In this document: positions 25,914-37,175 of the stretch, piece by piece
Numbering within the stretch: the first letter of the stretch is position 1
Layout of the letters: every line of letters starts with the position of its first letter
Position numbers and translations under genes: made by a program
The notes under the pieces: generated by a model
Database searches by the model: none
The model's input: only the letters and a program-made list of their open reading frames with translations
Told to the model about the DNA's origin: nothing
Source of the DNA: an uncultured Acidobacteriota bacterium
Lineage (GTDB): Bacteria > Acidobacteriota > Vicinamibacteria > Fen-336
Direction: 5' to 3'
Length of the DNA: 64,000 bases
Assembly (NCBI GenBank): GCA_902826455.1
Contig: CADEEV010000016.1
Location: 29,300 to 93,299, forward strand

Positions 25914-27671
25914 ATGATCGCGGCCGTGGTCCTCGCGGCGCTCGTGACGCCCGCTCCCGCGAGTGCCCCCTTCCAGGAGCTGCTGGCGCGCGAGTGGGAC
26001 GTCCAGATGGAGCGCAACGCCGTCTGGGCCTCGCTCCTGGGCGACGCGCGCTTCGCCTCGCGCTGGGACGACGTGAGGCCCGAGTCGCTGGCCCGCGACG
26101 CCGCGCGCGACGCGGCGCGCCTGCGCGACTGGGACGCCGTCGACCGCGCGTCGCTGTCGGCCGAGGAGCGCGTGACCCTCGACCTCGTCCGCCGGGCCAC
26201 CGCCGAGTCGGCGGAAGCCTGGGAGCGCGGCGCGCCGCTCTTGTGGATGAGCCACCAGCAGGGCCTGCCCGAGAGCCTGGGCCACCCGCCAGGAGTGCAG
26301 GCCCTCGAGCAGCTCGGCCCGAACCTGGCCTTCGCCGACGTGGCCGACTACGACGCCTGGCTCGCGCGGCTGCGGGGGCTGCCGGAGTACGTGGCGGGCG
26401 CCACGGCCCTGATGCGTGCCGGCATGCGGGCGGGACGCCTGCACCCGCAGGTCGTCGTGGATCGTCTCGTCGACATCCTCGACACGCAGCTCGCGGCCAA
26501 GGCGGAGAACAGCGGGTTCTATCAGCCGTTCACGCGCTTCCCCGAGCGCGTCGGCGCGGCCGACCGCGCCCGCCTCTCGGCCGAGGGCCGGCGCCTCGTC
26601 ACCGCCGCCGTGTTCCCGGCTCTCCAGGGGTTCCGTGCCTTCATGGCCGGCGAGTACCGCGCCGCGGCTCCGGCCGAAGGCGGCCTGTCCCGCCAGGGCG
26701 GCGGCGCGTTGTATGCGTTCCTCGCGCGCTCGCACACGACCACGTCGCTGACGCCCGCGGAGATCCACCAGATCGGCCTGCGCGAGGTGGCGCGGATCCG
26801 CGGCGAGATGGAGACCGTGAAGGCCGCCGCGGGCTTCGCGGGCTCGTTGCCGGAGTTCTTCACGTTCCTGCGCACCGATCCTCGCTTCTTCCACCGCGAC
26901 CCGCAGGCGCTGCTGACGGCCTACCGCAGCCTCGCGAAGACGATCGACCCGCGGCTCGTGCGGGTCTTCGGCCGCCTTCCCCGGCTGACCTACGGCGTCG
27001 AGCCGACGCCCGAGGCCACGGCGCCCCACGCCACCACGGGCTTCTACTTCCCGGGCGCGCCCGACGGCTCGCGCGCCGGGACGTACATCGTCAACCTGTA
27101 CCGGCCGGAGATGCGGCCCACCTGGGAGATGATCCCGCTCACGCTCCACGAGGCGGTTCCGGGCCACCACCTCCAGGTCTCCCTCGCGGCCGAGCGCCAG
27201 GAGCTGCCGCCGTTCCGCCGTCTCGTCTACTACATGGCCTTCGGCGAGGGCTGGGGCCTGTACTCCGAGTGGCTGGGCTACGAGCTCGGCCTGTACGCGG
27301 ATCCCTACGACCGCTTCGGCCAGCTCACCTGGGAGATGTGGCGCGCCGTCCGCCTGGTGATCGACACCGGCATGCACGCGGAGGGCTGGACCCGCGAGCG
27401 CGCGATCGGCTACTTCAAGGAGAACTCGCCGCGGCCGGAGCTCGACATCGTCAACGAGGTCGACCGCTACCTGGCGGCCCCCGGCCAGGCGCTGGCGTAC
27501 AAGATCGGGCAGATGAAGATCCTCGAGCTGCGGCGCCGGGCCGAGACGGCGCTGGGCCCGCGCTTCGAGGTGCGGGCCTTCCACGACGAGGTGCTGGGCG
27601 CGGGCTCGCTGCCCCTCGACGTGCTCGAGGCCCGCATCGACGCCTGGATCGCAGGGCGCGGGAAGCCCTAG
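25914..27671 (+). CDS. DUF885-family metallopeptidase-like protein, exported
   Basis: A 585-residue protein with an N-terminal signal peptide (about 1-18) and the fold of the DUF885/M3-like gluzincin group. The zinc motif is HEAVPGHH (H412, E413, H418), a form of HExxxxH used throughout this family. Surrounding conserved blocks are TGFYFPGAPDGSRAGTYIVN before it, and FGEGWGLYSEWLGYELG and FKENSPRPELDIVNEVDRY after it; the Glu of EGWG probably completes the zinc site. Substrates of the family are poorly known; peptidase or dipeptidase action is the usual guess. The gene follows the kinase gene with a 7-bp gap. Confidence 0.88.
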   Translation: MIAAVVLAALVTPAPASAPFQELLAREWDVQMERNAVWASLLGDARFASRWDDVRPESLARDAARDAARLRDWDAVDRASLSAEERVTLDLVRRATAESAEAWERGAPLLWMSHQQGLPESLGHPPGVQALEQLGPNLAFADVADYDAWLARLRGLPEYVAGATALMRAGMRAGRLHPQVVVDRLVDILDTQLAAKAENSGFYQPFTRFPERVGAADRARLSAEGRRLVTAAVFPALQGFRAFMAGEYRAAAPAEGGLSRQGGGALYAFLARSHTTTSLTPAEIHQIGLREVARIRGEMETVKAAAGFAGSLPEFFTFLRTDPRFFHRDPQALLTAYRSLAKTIDPRLVRVFGRLPRLTYGVEPTPEATAPHATTGFYFPGAPDGSRAGTYIVNLYRPEMRPTWEMIPLTLHEAVPGHHLQVSLAAERQELPPFRRLVYYMAFGEGWGLYSEWLGYELGLYADPYDRFGQLTWEMWRAVRLVIDTGMHAEGWTRERAIGYFKENSPRPELDIVNEVDRYLAAPGQALAYKIGQMKILELRRRAETALGPRFEVRAFHDEVLGAGSLPLDVLEARIDAWIAGRGKP

Positions 27672-27733
27672 GCCGGGCCGGGAATCGCGGAGCCGCCCCC
27701 GTCGTTTAGAGTCGGTAGGGGAGGTTCCGGACG

Positions 27734-28279
27734 ATGAAGATCCGCTACGCGCTCGCGATCGTGATGCTCGTCCTGGCTCCCTTCGCGATCGCGCGCATGA
27801 AGGAAGAAAGGCCGAGATCCCTGCCCATGAGCGACAAGAAGCCGTCCAAGGAGGAGCTGCACCAGAGGCTGACTCCGCTGCAGTACAAGGTGACCCAGGA
27901 GGAGGCGACGGAAGCCCCCTTCCGCAACGAGTACTGGGACAACCACGAGGCCGGGATCTACGTGGACGTCGTCTCGGGAGAGGTCCTGTTCAGCTCCCTC
28001 GACAAGTTCGACTCGGGAACCGGCTGGCCCAGCTTCACCCAGCCCCTCGAGGCGACGAACGTCCGCACCAACACGGACTACAAGCTCGGATTGCCCCGCA
28101 CCGAGGTGCGCTCGACGAAGGCCGACTCCCATCTCGGCCACGTGTTTCCCGACGGCCCCGGCCCCACGGGCCTGCGCTACTGCATGAACTCCGCGGCCCT
28201 GCGCTTCATCCCCGTGGAGAAGCTGTCGCAGGAGGGATACCCGCAGTACCTGCCGTCGTTCGAGAAGGCCAAGAAGTAG
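27734..28279 (+). CDS. msrB: Peptide-methionine (R)-S-oxide reductase, exported or membrane-anchored
   Basis: A 181-residue protein that reduces R-methionine sulfoxide in oxidised proteins. Residues 4-20 form a hydrophobic signal/anchor, so it probably acts in the periplasm. The catalytic Cys is C150 in [12 protein letters not shown]; other family marks are [18 protein letters not shown] (about 65-82), [13 protein letters not shown], and [13 protein letters not shown]. The two CxxC zinc motifs are absent, so this is the zinc-free form. The usual resolving position ([11 protein letters not shown], 123-133) has no Cys, so recycling probably depends on an external thiol. GGGGAGG precedes the ATG. 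The gene ends nine bases before the tail of the Crp/Fnr gene. Confidence 0.95.
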   Translation: MKIRYALAIVMLVLAPFAIARMKEERPRSLPMSDKKPSKEELHQRLTPLQYKVTQEEATEAPFRNEYWDNHEAGIYVDVVSGEVLFSSLDKFDSGTGWPSFTQPLEATNVRTNTDYKLGLPRTEVRSTKADSHLGHVFPDGPGPTGLRYCMNSAALRFIPVEKLSQEGYPQYLPSFEKAKK

Positions 28280-28288
28280 TCGGGACGC

Positions 28289-28978
28289 TCAGGAGAGCGA
28301 CAGCTTCTCCAGGGCTCCTCGATCCAGCAGCACGAAGCCGTCCTTGTCCGTGCGCACGACTCCTTCCTTGCTCCAGCGACTCATGACCCGGATGGCCGTT
28401 TCGATCGTGGTGCCCGTGAGGTCGGCGAGATCCTGTCGGGAGAGGGCCATCGGGATCGCCGTCCCTGCGTCCGAGAGCCGGCCCATCTTCTCGGCGAGCT
28501 TCAGGAAGAGATGGGCGAAGCGCGTCTCGACCCTGCCGCCGGCGACCTCGGGGATGCGGCGGGTCAGCTCGACGATGCGTTGGGTCAGGCCCAGCATGTA
28601 GCCGCGGACCAGGCTCGGATGGATCGCGAGCAGAGCGAAGAACGGAGCCCGCTGCACCAGCAGGCAGCGCGTGGCCTCCTGGGCCTGGGCCGTGGCCGGA
28701 TAGGGGCGCCCTTCGTAGGCGACGACGGCTCCCACGGGATCGCCCGGGCCGAAGATCTCGAGGATGACCTCCTTGCCCGAGGGGAGCATCTTCACGACCT
28801 TCACACGGCCCGTGAGGATCGTGTAGAGGTGGTCCGACCGGTCGCCTTCGGCGAAGAGCGTCTCGCCGCGCTCGTAGCTGTTGACGACGGAAACCGGAGC
28901 GAGTCGGGCGCGATCCTCCGGCGACAGGCCGCGGAAGAGGACGACGGAGCCGAGCGCGTCCTCGACGCTCGAGAGCAT
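28289..28978 (-). CDS. Crp/Fnr-family transcriptional regulator
   Basis: A 229-residue regulator. Residues about 12-125 form a cyclic-nucleotide-binding-type beta barrel (FAEGDRSDHLYTILTGRVKV, GDPVGAV). Residues about 150-229 are the winged helix, with the helix-turn-helix at 180-203 (SRQDLADLTGTTIETAIRVM). The recognition helix has E193 and R197, the positions of E209 and R213 in FNR, but the FNR Ser is Ile here. There is only one cysteine, so it cannot carry the FNR 4Fe-4S sensor; a DNR-like (haem/NO) or redox-independent sensor is more likely. It sits at the edge of the nitrate island and is the best candidate to bind the ATGAC-N4-GTCAT palindromes at 31561 and 37410. The start was set by the TATGAT box 6 nt before ATG 28978. 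Confidence 0.88.
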   Translation of the reverse strand: MLSSVEDALGSVVLFRGLSPEDRARLAPVSVVNSYERGETLFAEGDRSDHLYTILTGRVKVVKMLPSGKEVILEIFGPGDPVGAVVAYEGRPYPATAQAQEATRCLLVQRAPFFALLAIHPSLVRGYMLGLTQRIVELTRRIPEVAGGRVETRFAHLFLKLAEKMGRLSDAGTAIPMALSRQDLADLTGTTIETAIRVMSRWSKEGVVRTDKDGFVLLDRGALEKLSLS

Positions 28979-28984
28979 GCCCGG

Positions 28985-28990
28985 ATCATA
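28985..28990 (-). promoter_or_regulatory. -10 box (TATGAT) of the Crp/Fnr gene, predicted leaderless
   Basis: TATGAT on the minus strand is separated from ATG 28978 by exactly six bases (CCGGGC), so transcription would start at or next to the A of the start codon. No Shine-Dalgarno sequence is present. Confidence 0.55.
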
Positions 28991-29001
28991 GCCTTTGGGC
29001 G

Positions 29002-30285
29002 TCAGGCGAGCGCCCGCGCGACCCGCCAGAGCGAGACGCCTCCCAGCAAGGTGGCGAAGGCGAGCAGTGCGGCGCCCACGGCCGTCCATGCGGCCCGGTC
29101 GAGCGCGAGGCCCAGGGCCAATGCGGGCACGCCCGACGTCCAGAGGGCGAGTCCGATCCGCTGGAGTCGCGGGGAAGCCGCCTCACGCAGCGGCGGGGGC
29201 TGTGCCCGGTAGTCGCGGTCCGCATGGCCCTGGAGCCACGCCGCCATCGGAAAGATTCGCGCCTGGACGCCGACGACGCTCTGGGACAGGAAGCCGACGA
29301 GGCCGAACACTCCGTAGAGCATCGTCGCGCGCAACGCCGTCTCGCCGGGCGGCGCGAAGACGAGGAAGACGCCCGTCGCCGCGGCGAGGACGAGGTAGCC
29401 GACCGCCTGGAGGACGTGGCCGACGCTGGCGTCGGGCCGGGCCCTGCCGCCGGGTGCCGCGCGCCGGTGCCACAGCATCCAGCCGACACGGGACAGGAAC
29501 GACCCGATCCCCAGGATCACCGTCACGGCGAAGAGCGGAACGAGCCGCGGAAAGCCCGCGAGGGCCACGAAGAGACCCAGTACGCCGCTCTCGAGGGCGA
29601 GGGCGCTGGCCGTGACCGCGAAGCCCTTCGGCATCGCGGCCGGCAGGACCATGGGCAGGAGGCGGTAGCCGGCGCCGACGACCATCATGGTCGCGAAGCC
29701 GAGCGCGGCGAGGTGCGCGTGGGCGAAGACGCCGGCGAGATGAGGGACCGGCAGGATGGGGGTGACCTTGTCGACCCCGAGAAGCACGCCGGCGGCGGAG
29801 GCTCCGACGACGTTGCCGAGGGCGAAGCGGAGCGGCCGTGTCTCCGACGCCGTGAGGGGTGATTGGCGCAGCGCGGAGAGCCCGCGGGCCGCGACGTAGG
29901 CGAAGACGAGGAGCACCAGGCCGGCGGCCCACGCCATCCCGTTCGGATGATCGATCCAGAAGTGGAACACCATGCCCGACACCCCGATCGCCCAGGCCGC
30001 GAACGCGACCACGTCCCGCTTACCGGCGGGCAAGGCCGCGCGAAACGCGAGGGGCAGCACGATGTAGAGCGAGCCCAGGATCGAGCTGGAGATCCATCCC
30101 AGCGTGACGAGGTGGACGACGGCGAGCATCTTCGGGTGGTAGAAGAAGCCCCCGATCCCCCGTGGATCCGCGGCGACGAGGCCGGATGCGAGCAGCAGGC
30201 TGCCGTGGGCGAAGGTGAAGTACAGGCGCGGCGGCCAGCGCGCCGGCAGGAACGCGGTGGCGGGCGGGGCGGAAGCCGAAGGCAC
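29002..30285 (-). CDS. Histidine-rich polytopic membrane protein, NnrS/haem-copper-oxidase-like
   Basis: A 427-residue protein with about 12 membrane helices. Histidines recur inside helices: H27 (FAHGSLLL), H50 and H57 (YHPKMLAVVHLVTLGW), H108 (VFHFWIDHP), H182, H189 and H191 (HLAGVFAHAHLAALGF). This pattern is reminiscent of NnrS or of shortened haem-copper oxidase subunit I proteins found near denitrification genes, and suggests haem or metal binding. I cannot assign it firmly. It starts with GTG 30285, 10 bases after the radical SAM gene, and ends 23 bp before the Crp/Fnr start, all on the minus strand. A role in NO or nitrite metabolism is inferred from the context. Confidence 0.65.
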   Translation of the reverse strand: MPSASAPPATAFLPARWPPRLYFTFAHGSLLLASGLVAADPRGIGGFFYHPKMLAVVHLVTLGWISSSILGSLYIVLPLAFRAALPAGKRDVVAFAAWAIGVSGMVFHFWIDHPNGMAWAAGLVLLVFAYVAARGLSALRQSPLTASETRPLRFALGNVVGASAAGVLLGVDKVTPILPVPHLAGVFAHAHLAALGFATMMVVGAGYRLLPMVLPAAMPKGFAVTASALALESGVLGLFVALAGFPRLVPLFAVTVILGIGSFLSRVGWMLWHRRAAPGGRARPDASVGHVLQAVGYLVLAAATGVFLVFAPPGETALRATMLYGVFGLVGFLSQSVVGVQARIFPMAAWLQGHADRDYRAQPPPLREAASPRLQRIGLALWTSGVPALALGLALDRAAWTAVGAALLAFATLLGGVSLWRVARALA

Positions 30286-30295
30286 CGCGAGGAGT

Positions 30296-31528
30296 CTAAC
30301 GGATCGCCTCCGCGCCGCGCGCGGCGAGCCTCCGCCTCAGCAGCGTCGCCATGGCCTTGAGCTTCAGCGACTGCCATGGGAATCGGCGCGGCGACAGCGA
30401 GCCACACTCCTCGGGCAGCATGACCAGGCTCACGTGGACGTTGGGCGCGCAGCCGATGGGCAGGCTGCGCTCCATGCACGCCTCGTACAGGCGCGCGAAC
30501 ACCGGCACGAGCTGCTCGGTCCGCGGTGGCGCTTCGTGCTCGAGATCGGTACCGACGAGCGGGCGGAAGACGCACACTGTGGGAATCGCTCCCACCGACG
30601 TGATCCAGTCGATCGCCCGCATCGTGGACTCCGGGGCTTCGAGGCCGGCGATGAGCTCGCCGTTCGCGACCCACGGCTCGTGGCCGGGCCCGCTGCGCCC
30701 CAGCCGGGCGCAGTAGCGCACGGCCTCGAGGTAGTAGTCGAGGCCGTACTCCGCGTGTTTGCCGGGGCAGAGCTCCTTGAAGCGCTCCGGGTCGAAGGCC
30801 TCGAAGCAGAAGGAGACGCGATTGAGCCCCAGGGCGCGCAGCCGGTCGTAGCGCGAGAGGTCGCGGTGGGGAGGCGTCTGGAAGCCGACCAGCAGGCCGA
30901 GCTCCTTCTTGATGCGGACCAGGTAGGGCTCGAGGATGTCCAGGTAGGTGTCGCCGTCGTAGTGGCCGGTGTTGAAGTCGACGTAGGTGATGCCCGACTC
31001 GTCGCGGGCGCGCCGCACCACCTCCAGCACCTCGCTGACCGACTTCTCGTCGGCGTCGTCGACGCCCAGGTTCAAGCCCACCGAGCAGAACTTGCAGTTG
31101 GTCTTCTTGGGCTTCGCGGTCCAGTACTCGCAGACCTTCGCCTGGTAGATGCCCAGATACGTGCCCTGGAGCGTTCCGATCCGCGTCATCGGCTTGCCGC
31201 TCGCGGTCCTGGCGTCGTACCACGCGGGCCGCGGAGACAGGCGCACGTCGGTGACGATGTCGCCGCGGTAGCGGATGAAGTAGCGTCCGCCCTCGCGGTG
31301 CAGGACGTGGGGGGAGGCGGCGGCGAAGGGCTCGGTGACCGGAACGTTCGTCCAGAGCCCCCGTGGCAGGATGAGCTCCAGGCCGCTGCCGAGGCCGGCG
31401 CGGGTTCGCAGGATCTGCCGCCCGCCGTCTCCCTCGATGAAGCACGAGTCGTCGAGGCGCATCCCCTTGCAGTAGAGATCGAGCTTCAGCAAGGCCGGGT
31501 TCTCGCGCAGCGTGACGGGAGAGAGCAT
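30296..31528 (-). CDS. Radical SAM protein with atypical cysteine spacing
   Basis: A 410-residue protein. The likely cluster-binding cysteines are C133, C145 and C148 (CEYW ... NCKFC), a CX11CX2C spacing rather than CX3CX2C. The following ITYVDFNTGHYDGD, LLVGFQTPP and NRVSFCFEAFDPERF strands fit the partial TIM barrel of radical SAM enzymes. It reminds me of the MSMEG_0568-like group, whose cysteine motif is also stretched, but I cannot confirm membership. The first 120 residues form a separate N-terminal domain. It is the first gene of a minus-strand operon with the histidine-rich membrane protein. A Crp/Fnr palindrome lies centred 41.5 bases upstream of its predicted transcription start. 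The reaction is unknown. Confidence 0.75.
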   Translation of the reverse strand: MLSPVTLRENPALLKLDLYCKGMRLDDSCFIEGDGGRQILRTRAGLGSGLELILPRGLWTNVPVTEPFAAASPHVLHREGGRYFIRYRGDIVTDVRLSPRPAWYDARTASGKPMTRIGTLQGTYLGIYQAKVCEYWTAKPKKTNCKFCSVGLNLGVDDADEKSVSEVLEVVRRARDESGITYVDFNTGHYDGDTYLDILEPYLVRIKKELGLLVGFQTPPHRDLSRYDRLRALGLNRVSFCFEAFDPERFKELCPGKHAEYGLDYYLEAVRYCARLGRSGPGHEPWVANGELIAGLEAPESTMRAIDWITSVGAIPTVCVFRPLVGTDLEHEAPPRTEQLVPVFARLYEACMERSLPIGCAPNVHVSLVMLPEECGSLSPRRFPWQSLKLKAMATLLRRRLAARGAEAIR

Positions 31529-31535
31529 CGGGCCC

Positions 31536-31541
31536 AGTGTG
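31536..31541 (-). promoter_or_regulatory. Candidate -10 box (CACACT) of the radical SAM operon
   Basis: CACACT on the minus strand lies seven bases before ATG 31528. It is a weak -10 match, as expected for an activator-dependent promoter. If transcription starts at 31529, the palindrome 31561-31580 is centred at -41.5, the class II activator position. Confidence 0.35.
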
Positions 31542-31560
31542 GCGAGCCCGAGCGGGTCCC

Positions 31561-31580
31561 GGTATGACCGTCGTCATGCC
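31561..31580. promoter_or_regulatory. Crp/Fnr-type palindrome, site 1 (GGTATGACCGTCGTCATGCC)
   Basis: An inverted repeat with half sites GGTATGAC and GGCATGAC around a four-base spacer, core ATGAC-N4-GTCAT. The four-base spacing and TGAC core resemble FNR/DNR/NnrR sites (TTGAY-N4-RTCAA). It lies between the divergent radical SAM and NarK-fusion genes. A copy with 18 of 20 identical bases lies at 37410-37429 in the opposite orientation. The Crp/Fnr regulator at 28289-28978 is the obvious candidate binder. Confidence 0.7.
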
Positions 31581-31613
31581 GTCGCCCGATCCCGCGTGGT
31601 CTGCTTGCGGCGC

Positions 31614-31619
31614 TATGAT
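31614..31619 (+). promoter_or_regulatory. Candidate -10 box (TATGAT) of the nitrate reductase operon
   Basis: TATGAT ends 10 nt before the chosen ATG at 31630 and overlaps an alternative ATG at 31615. With a start near 31626, palindrome site 1 would be centred near -55, which is not a standard Fnr position. This promoter may be regulated differently from the divergent one. Confidence 0.4.
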
Positions 31620-31629
31620 CACGTCACCC

Positions 31630-33853
31630 ATGCGGGATCGGGTCTCTTCGCGGATCCCCGGGCGCCACCTGACGCTCGGCGCCTTGTCGTTTGGCATCTG
31701 CTTCGCGGCGTGGGGCCTGGTCGGCGCCTTCGCCGTGCGCTTCCGCGAGCGCTTCCACCTCTCGGGCACCGAGACCGCGTTCCTGGTGGCCGTGCCCGTC
31801 CTGCTGGGCGCGCTCGCGCGGCTGCCCATGGGAATCCTGGCGGATCGCTTCGGCGGGCGGCGCGTGTTCACCCTGCTGATGCTGGCGGCGGCCGGGCCGG
31901 TGTTCCTGGTGCCCGCCGCGTCGAGCTATCGTGAGCTGCTCGCGACCGCGTTCTTCCTCGGTCTCGCCGGCTCGTCGTTCTCGGTTGGCGTGAGCTACGT
32001 CTCGCGCTGGAGCCCGCCCGAGACGCAGGGCAGCGTCCTCGGCGTCTACGGACTCGGCACGCTGGGGCAGTCCGCGGCCGTGTTCGGGGGCCCGCTCCTG
32101 GCCGCCGCGATCGGCTGGCAGAACGTGTTTCGAGGGCTCGCCGTGCTGCTCCTGGCCTGGGGCGCGAGCTACGGCCTGCTGGCTCGGGACGCCCCGCCCA
32201 GGGGCGCGCCGAAAGGCCTGGCGGCCATGGCGGCGGTGCTCCGGCAGCGCCTCGCGTGGGTCCTCGCGGCCTTCTACTTCCTGACCTTCGGGGGCTTCGT
32301 CGCGTTCTCGATCTACCTGCCGACGCTGCTCAAGGACAGCTTCGGCCTGAGCCCCGCCGACGCCGGCTTCCGCGCCGCGGGCTTCGTCGTGCTCTCGACG
32401 CTGCTGCGGCCCGTGGGTGGGACGCTCGCGGACAGGATCGGCGGCGCGCGCGTGCTGAACGCCGTGTTCCTCGGCATCGTCCCGTTCGCGCTGCTGCTGG
32501 CGTGGCCGTCGATGATCCCGTTCACGGTCGGCGCCCTGGGCTGTGCCGCGCTGCTCGGACTCGGCAACGGCGCCGTCTTCAAGCTGGTGCCGCAGTACTT
32601 CCCGGCCGAGACCGGCACGGTGACCGGCCTGGTCGGCGCCATGGGCGGCCTCGGCGGCTTCTTCCCGCCGCTGCTGCTAGGCGCCTTCCGGGACCGCACC
32701 GGAGAGCTGTGGCCCGGCTTCGTGCTCCTGGCCGCCACCTCCTTCGCGCTGTACCTCACGAACCGGCGCGTGTTCGTGCCGCAGCAGGAGGCGCTCGAGC
32801 TCACGCTGGCGCCCGAGCTGCAGCGGGCGGCCGACCAGCTGCGCGCCTCGAGCTGGGCGAGCATGACGGCCGCCCTGCTCGTGGCCTCGATCGTGGTCGG
32901 CTCGCGCAACCTGCAGAACTTCGACGCGGCGCTCGTGATCTACACGTTCGCCACGATCTTCGCGGTGTGGGGCGTCGCCTTCCACTACGCCGTGTGGCTG
33001 CAGAAGCCTCCGACGCGGGTCTTCTGGCGACGCGGCTTCGAGCTCGCGCGGCGGCGCGGCCTGCTCGCGAGCGCTCCGCGCCTCGCGAGTGTCGCGGCCA
33101 CCCACCTGTTCGGCCAGACCTTCATCCGCAAGCGCTCGCCGCTGCGCTACTGGATGCATCAGCTGCTGTTCTGGGGCTGCCTGCTCGCGGCCGCGATCAC
33201 GTTCCCGCTGGTGTTCGGCTGGGTCCACTTCGGGACGCTGCCCGACGACCCGCGCAGCTACGTGACCTACGTGTTCGGCTTCCCGACCGGCTCCTTCCGG
33301 GTGCGGACACTGTTCTCGTGGCTGTTGTTCCACGGCCTCGACATCGCGGCGCTGCTGGTCCTCGCCGGTGTCGCGCTGTCCCTCGTGCGGCGCATGCGCG
33401 ACCGAGGGGCCCTGGCCGTGCAGTCCTTCGGGATGGACTTCTTCCCGCTGATCCTGCTGTTCGCGATCTCGGTGACCGGCCTCGCGCTCACCGCGTCGAC
33501 CGTGTGGCTGCGCGGCCAGTACTACGGGTTCCTCTCGATCCTCCACGCGATCACGGTCATCATGGCGCTGCTCTATCTGCCCTTCGGCAAGTTCTTCCAC
33601 ATCTTCCAGCGTCCGGCCCAGCTCGGCGTGAAGCTCTACCAGGACGCCGGGAGCGAGGACGCGGGTGCCCACTGTGCCCGCTGCGGCGAGCGCTTCGCCT
33701 CGCGCATGCACATCGACGACCTCAACCGGATCCTGCCGGAGCTCGGCTACGACTATCGGCTCCCGGGCCCGGCGGGGACGTGGCAGGAGCTCTGCCCTCC
33801 CTGCAAGCGCAAGAGCCTGGCGCAGGCCCAGCTGCGCCTCAAGGAGCAGCCCC

Positions 33854-33861
<8 letters not shown>
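31630..33861 (+). CDS. NarK-type nitrate/nitrite transporter fused to a NarI-like cytochrome b and zinc ribbon
   Basis: A 743-residue fusion. Residues 1-383 are a 12-helix MFS transporter with NarK-type signatures, including [18 protein letters not shown] and [19 protein letters not shown]. After a linker, residues about 400-660 add roughly five membrane helices with buried histidines H510, H568, H639 and H657. H639 and H657 are 18 residues apart, the same distance as the NarI haem ligands H187 and H205. The tail ends in a C682xxC685 ... C722xxC725 ribbon. The protein could both import nitrate and pass quinol electrons to the molybdoenzyme encoded next. Start choice is uncertain: ATG 31630 or 31615. 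A ribosome site within its 3' end serves the next gene. Confidence 0.82.
33841..33846 (+). promoter_or_regulatory. Ribosome binding site (AAGGAG) fixing a TTG start for the molybdoenzyme gene
   Basis: AAGGAG lies seven bases before TTG 33854, inside the last codons of the NarK fusion. No ATG or GTG lies at a suitable distance, and the predicted protein from this TTG begins with the expected short pre-cluster region, so the TTG start is well supported. Confidence 0.7.
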
Positions 33862-36111
<2,250 letters not shown>

Positions 36112-36112
<1 letters not shown>

Positions 36113-36690
36113 TGCACGGCTACGAGTTCTTCATCGACCCGTCCCGCTGCATCGGCTGCGAGAGCTGCGTGAACGCGTGCGCCGAGTGCGAGACCCACCG
36201 CGGCGAGCCCATGATCCACCTCGACTTCCTCGATCGGCGCGAGACGACCGCGACGGTGCCCGCGGTCTGCATGCACTGCGACGATCCGACCTGCGCCCAG
36301 GTCTGCCCGGCCGACGCCATCAAGAAGACCGAGGACGGCATCGTCCAGTCGTCGCTGAAGCCGCGCTGCATCGCCTGTTCGAACTGCGTCCTGGCGTGTC
36401 CGTTCGGGATCCCGAAGGTGATGGTCCGCCAGGAACAGATGATGAAGTGCGACATGTGCTACGACCGCACCTCGGAAGGCAAGCGCCCGATGTGCGCGAC
36501 GGTCTGCCCGAGCCAGGCGCTCGCCTACGTGCCGGCGGCCGTGATCGCGCGCGATCGGCGCGAGACGCCGACCAACGTCTTCGTCTTCGGCGGCCAGACC
36601 GTCACGACGAAGGTCTTCATGATGGCGCCCGCCGGCACCCGGGCCGTCTCGGTGGACGTGGTGGACTACATGTGGGAGCAGGAGGCGTGA
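36112..36690 (+). CDS. Four-cluster ferredoxin-like electron transfer subunit (DmsB/NrfC type)
   Basis: A 192-residue protein with sixteen cysteines in four 4Fe-4S motifs, in the order of DMSO-reductase B subunits: [37 protein letters not shown], and CDMCYDRTS ... MCATVCP. The ending WEQEA is short. It lacks a signal peptide, so it should sit on the cytoplasmic side together with the molybdoenzyme, wiring its N-terminal cluster to the membrane. The ATG shares the A of the preceding TGA, a tight coupling. The partner membrane anchor is probably the NarI-like half of the NarK fusion, since no separate DmsC/NrfD gene is present here. Confidence 0.92.
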
Positions 36691-37175
36691 GGCTCTGGCG
36701 CGAGGAGTTCTCCATCGAGACCGCCGACGAACGCTACGTGACGCGCCGCCAGTTCGGCCGCTTCCTGGTCCTCACGAGCCTCGGCATGTTCGTCGGCAAC
36801 CTCTGGATCCTGGCTCGCTCGCTGTTCCGCAGGAGTGCCGCGCCGACGCGACGCCTGATCGGCATCGCTCGCGACCTGCCCCCGGGAACAGCCCGTGTCT
36901 TCCAGTATCCCGGCTCCGAGGATCCCTGCCTGCTGTTCCACACGGCGGAGGGCCGCTTCGTCGCCTACACCCAGAAGTGCACGCACCTGTCGTGCGCGGT
37001 ATTCCCGTCCCACGACGGCCGGAGCCTCGAGTGCCCGTGCCACGACGGCCTGTTCTCGATGGAGGACGGCCGCGTGCTGCAGGGGCCGCCGCCCCGGCCG
37101 CTGCCGAGGATCCTGCTGGAGCGGAGGGGTGACGAGATCTGGGCGGTCGGCACCGATCCGGAGACGGCCGCGTGA
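36687..37175 (+). CDS. Rieske [2Fe-2S] protein with N-terminal membrane anchor
   Basis: A 162-residue Rieske protein. Cluster ligands are in CTHLSC and CPCHDGLF (two Cys and two His), with the Rieske disulfide cysteines also present. The N-terminus has [19 protein letters not shown], a twin-arginine motif followed by a hydrophobic helix, so the domain may be exported and membrane-anchored as in bc1-type Rieske proteins. GTG 36687 was chosen: it overlaps the ferredoxin stop (GTGA) and has GGGAG eight bases upstream. In this operon it could carry electrons between quinol and the other subunits, but the side of the membrane is puzzling because the molybdoenzyme has no Tat signal. Confidence 0.88.
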   Translation: MRLWREEFSIETADERYVTRRQFGRFLVLTSLGMFVGNLWILARSLFRRSAAPTRRLIGIARDLPPGTARVFQYPGSEDPCLLFHTAEGRFVAYTQKCTHLSCAVFPSHDGRSLECPCHDGLFSMEDGRVLQGPPPRPLPRILLERRGDEIWAVGTDPETAA

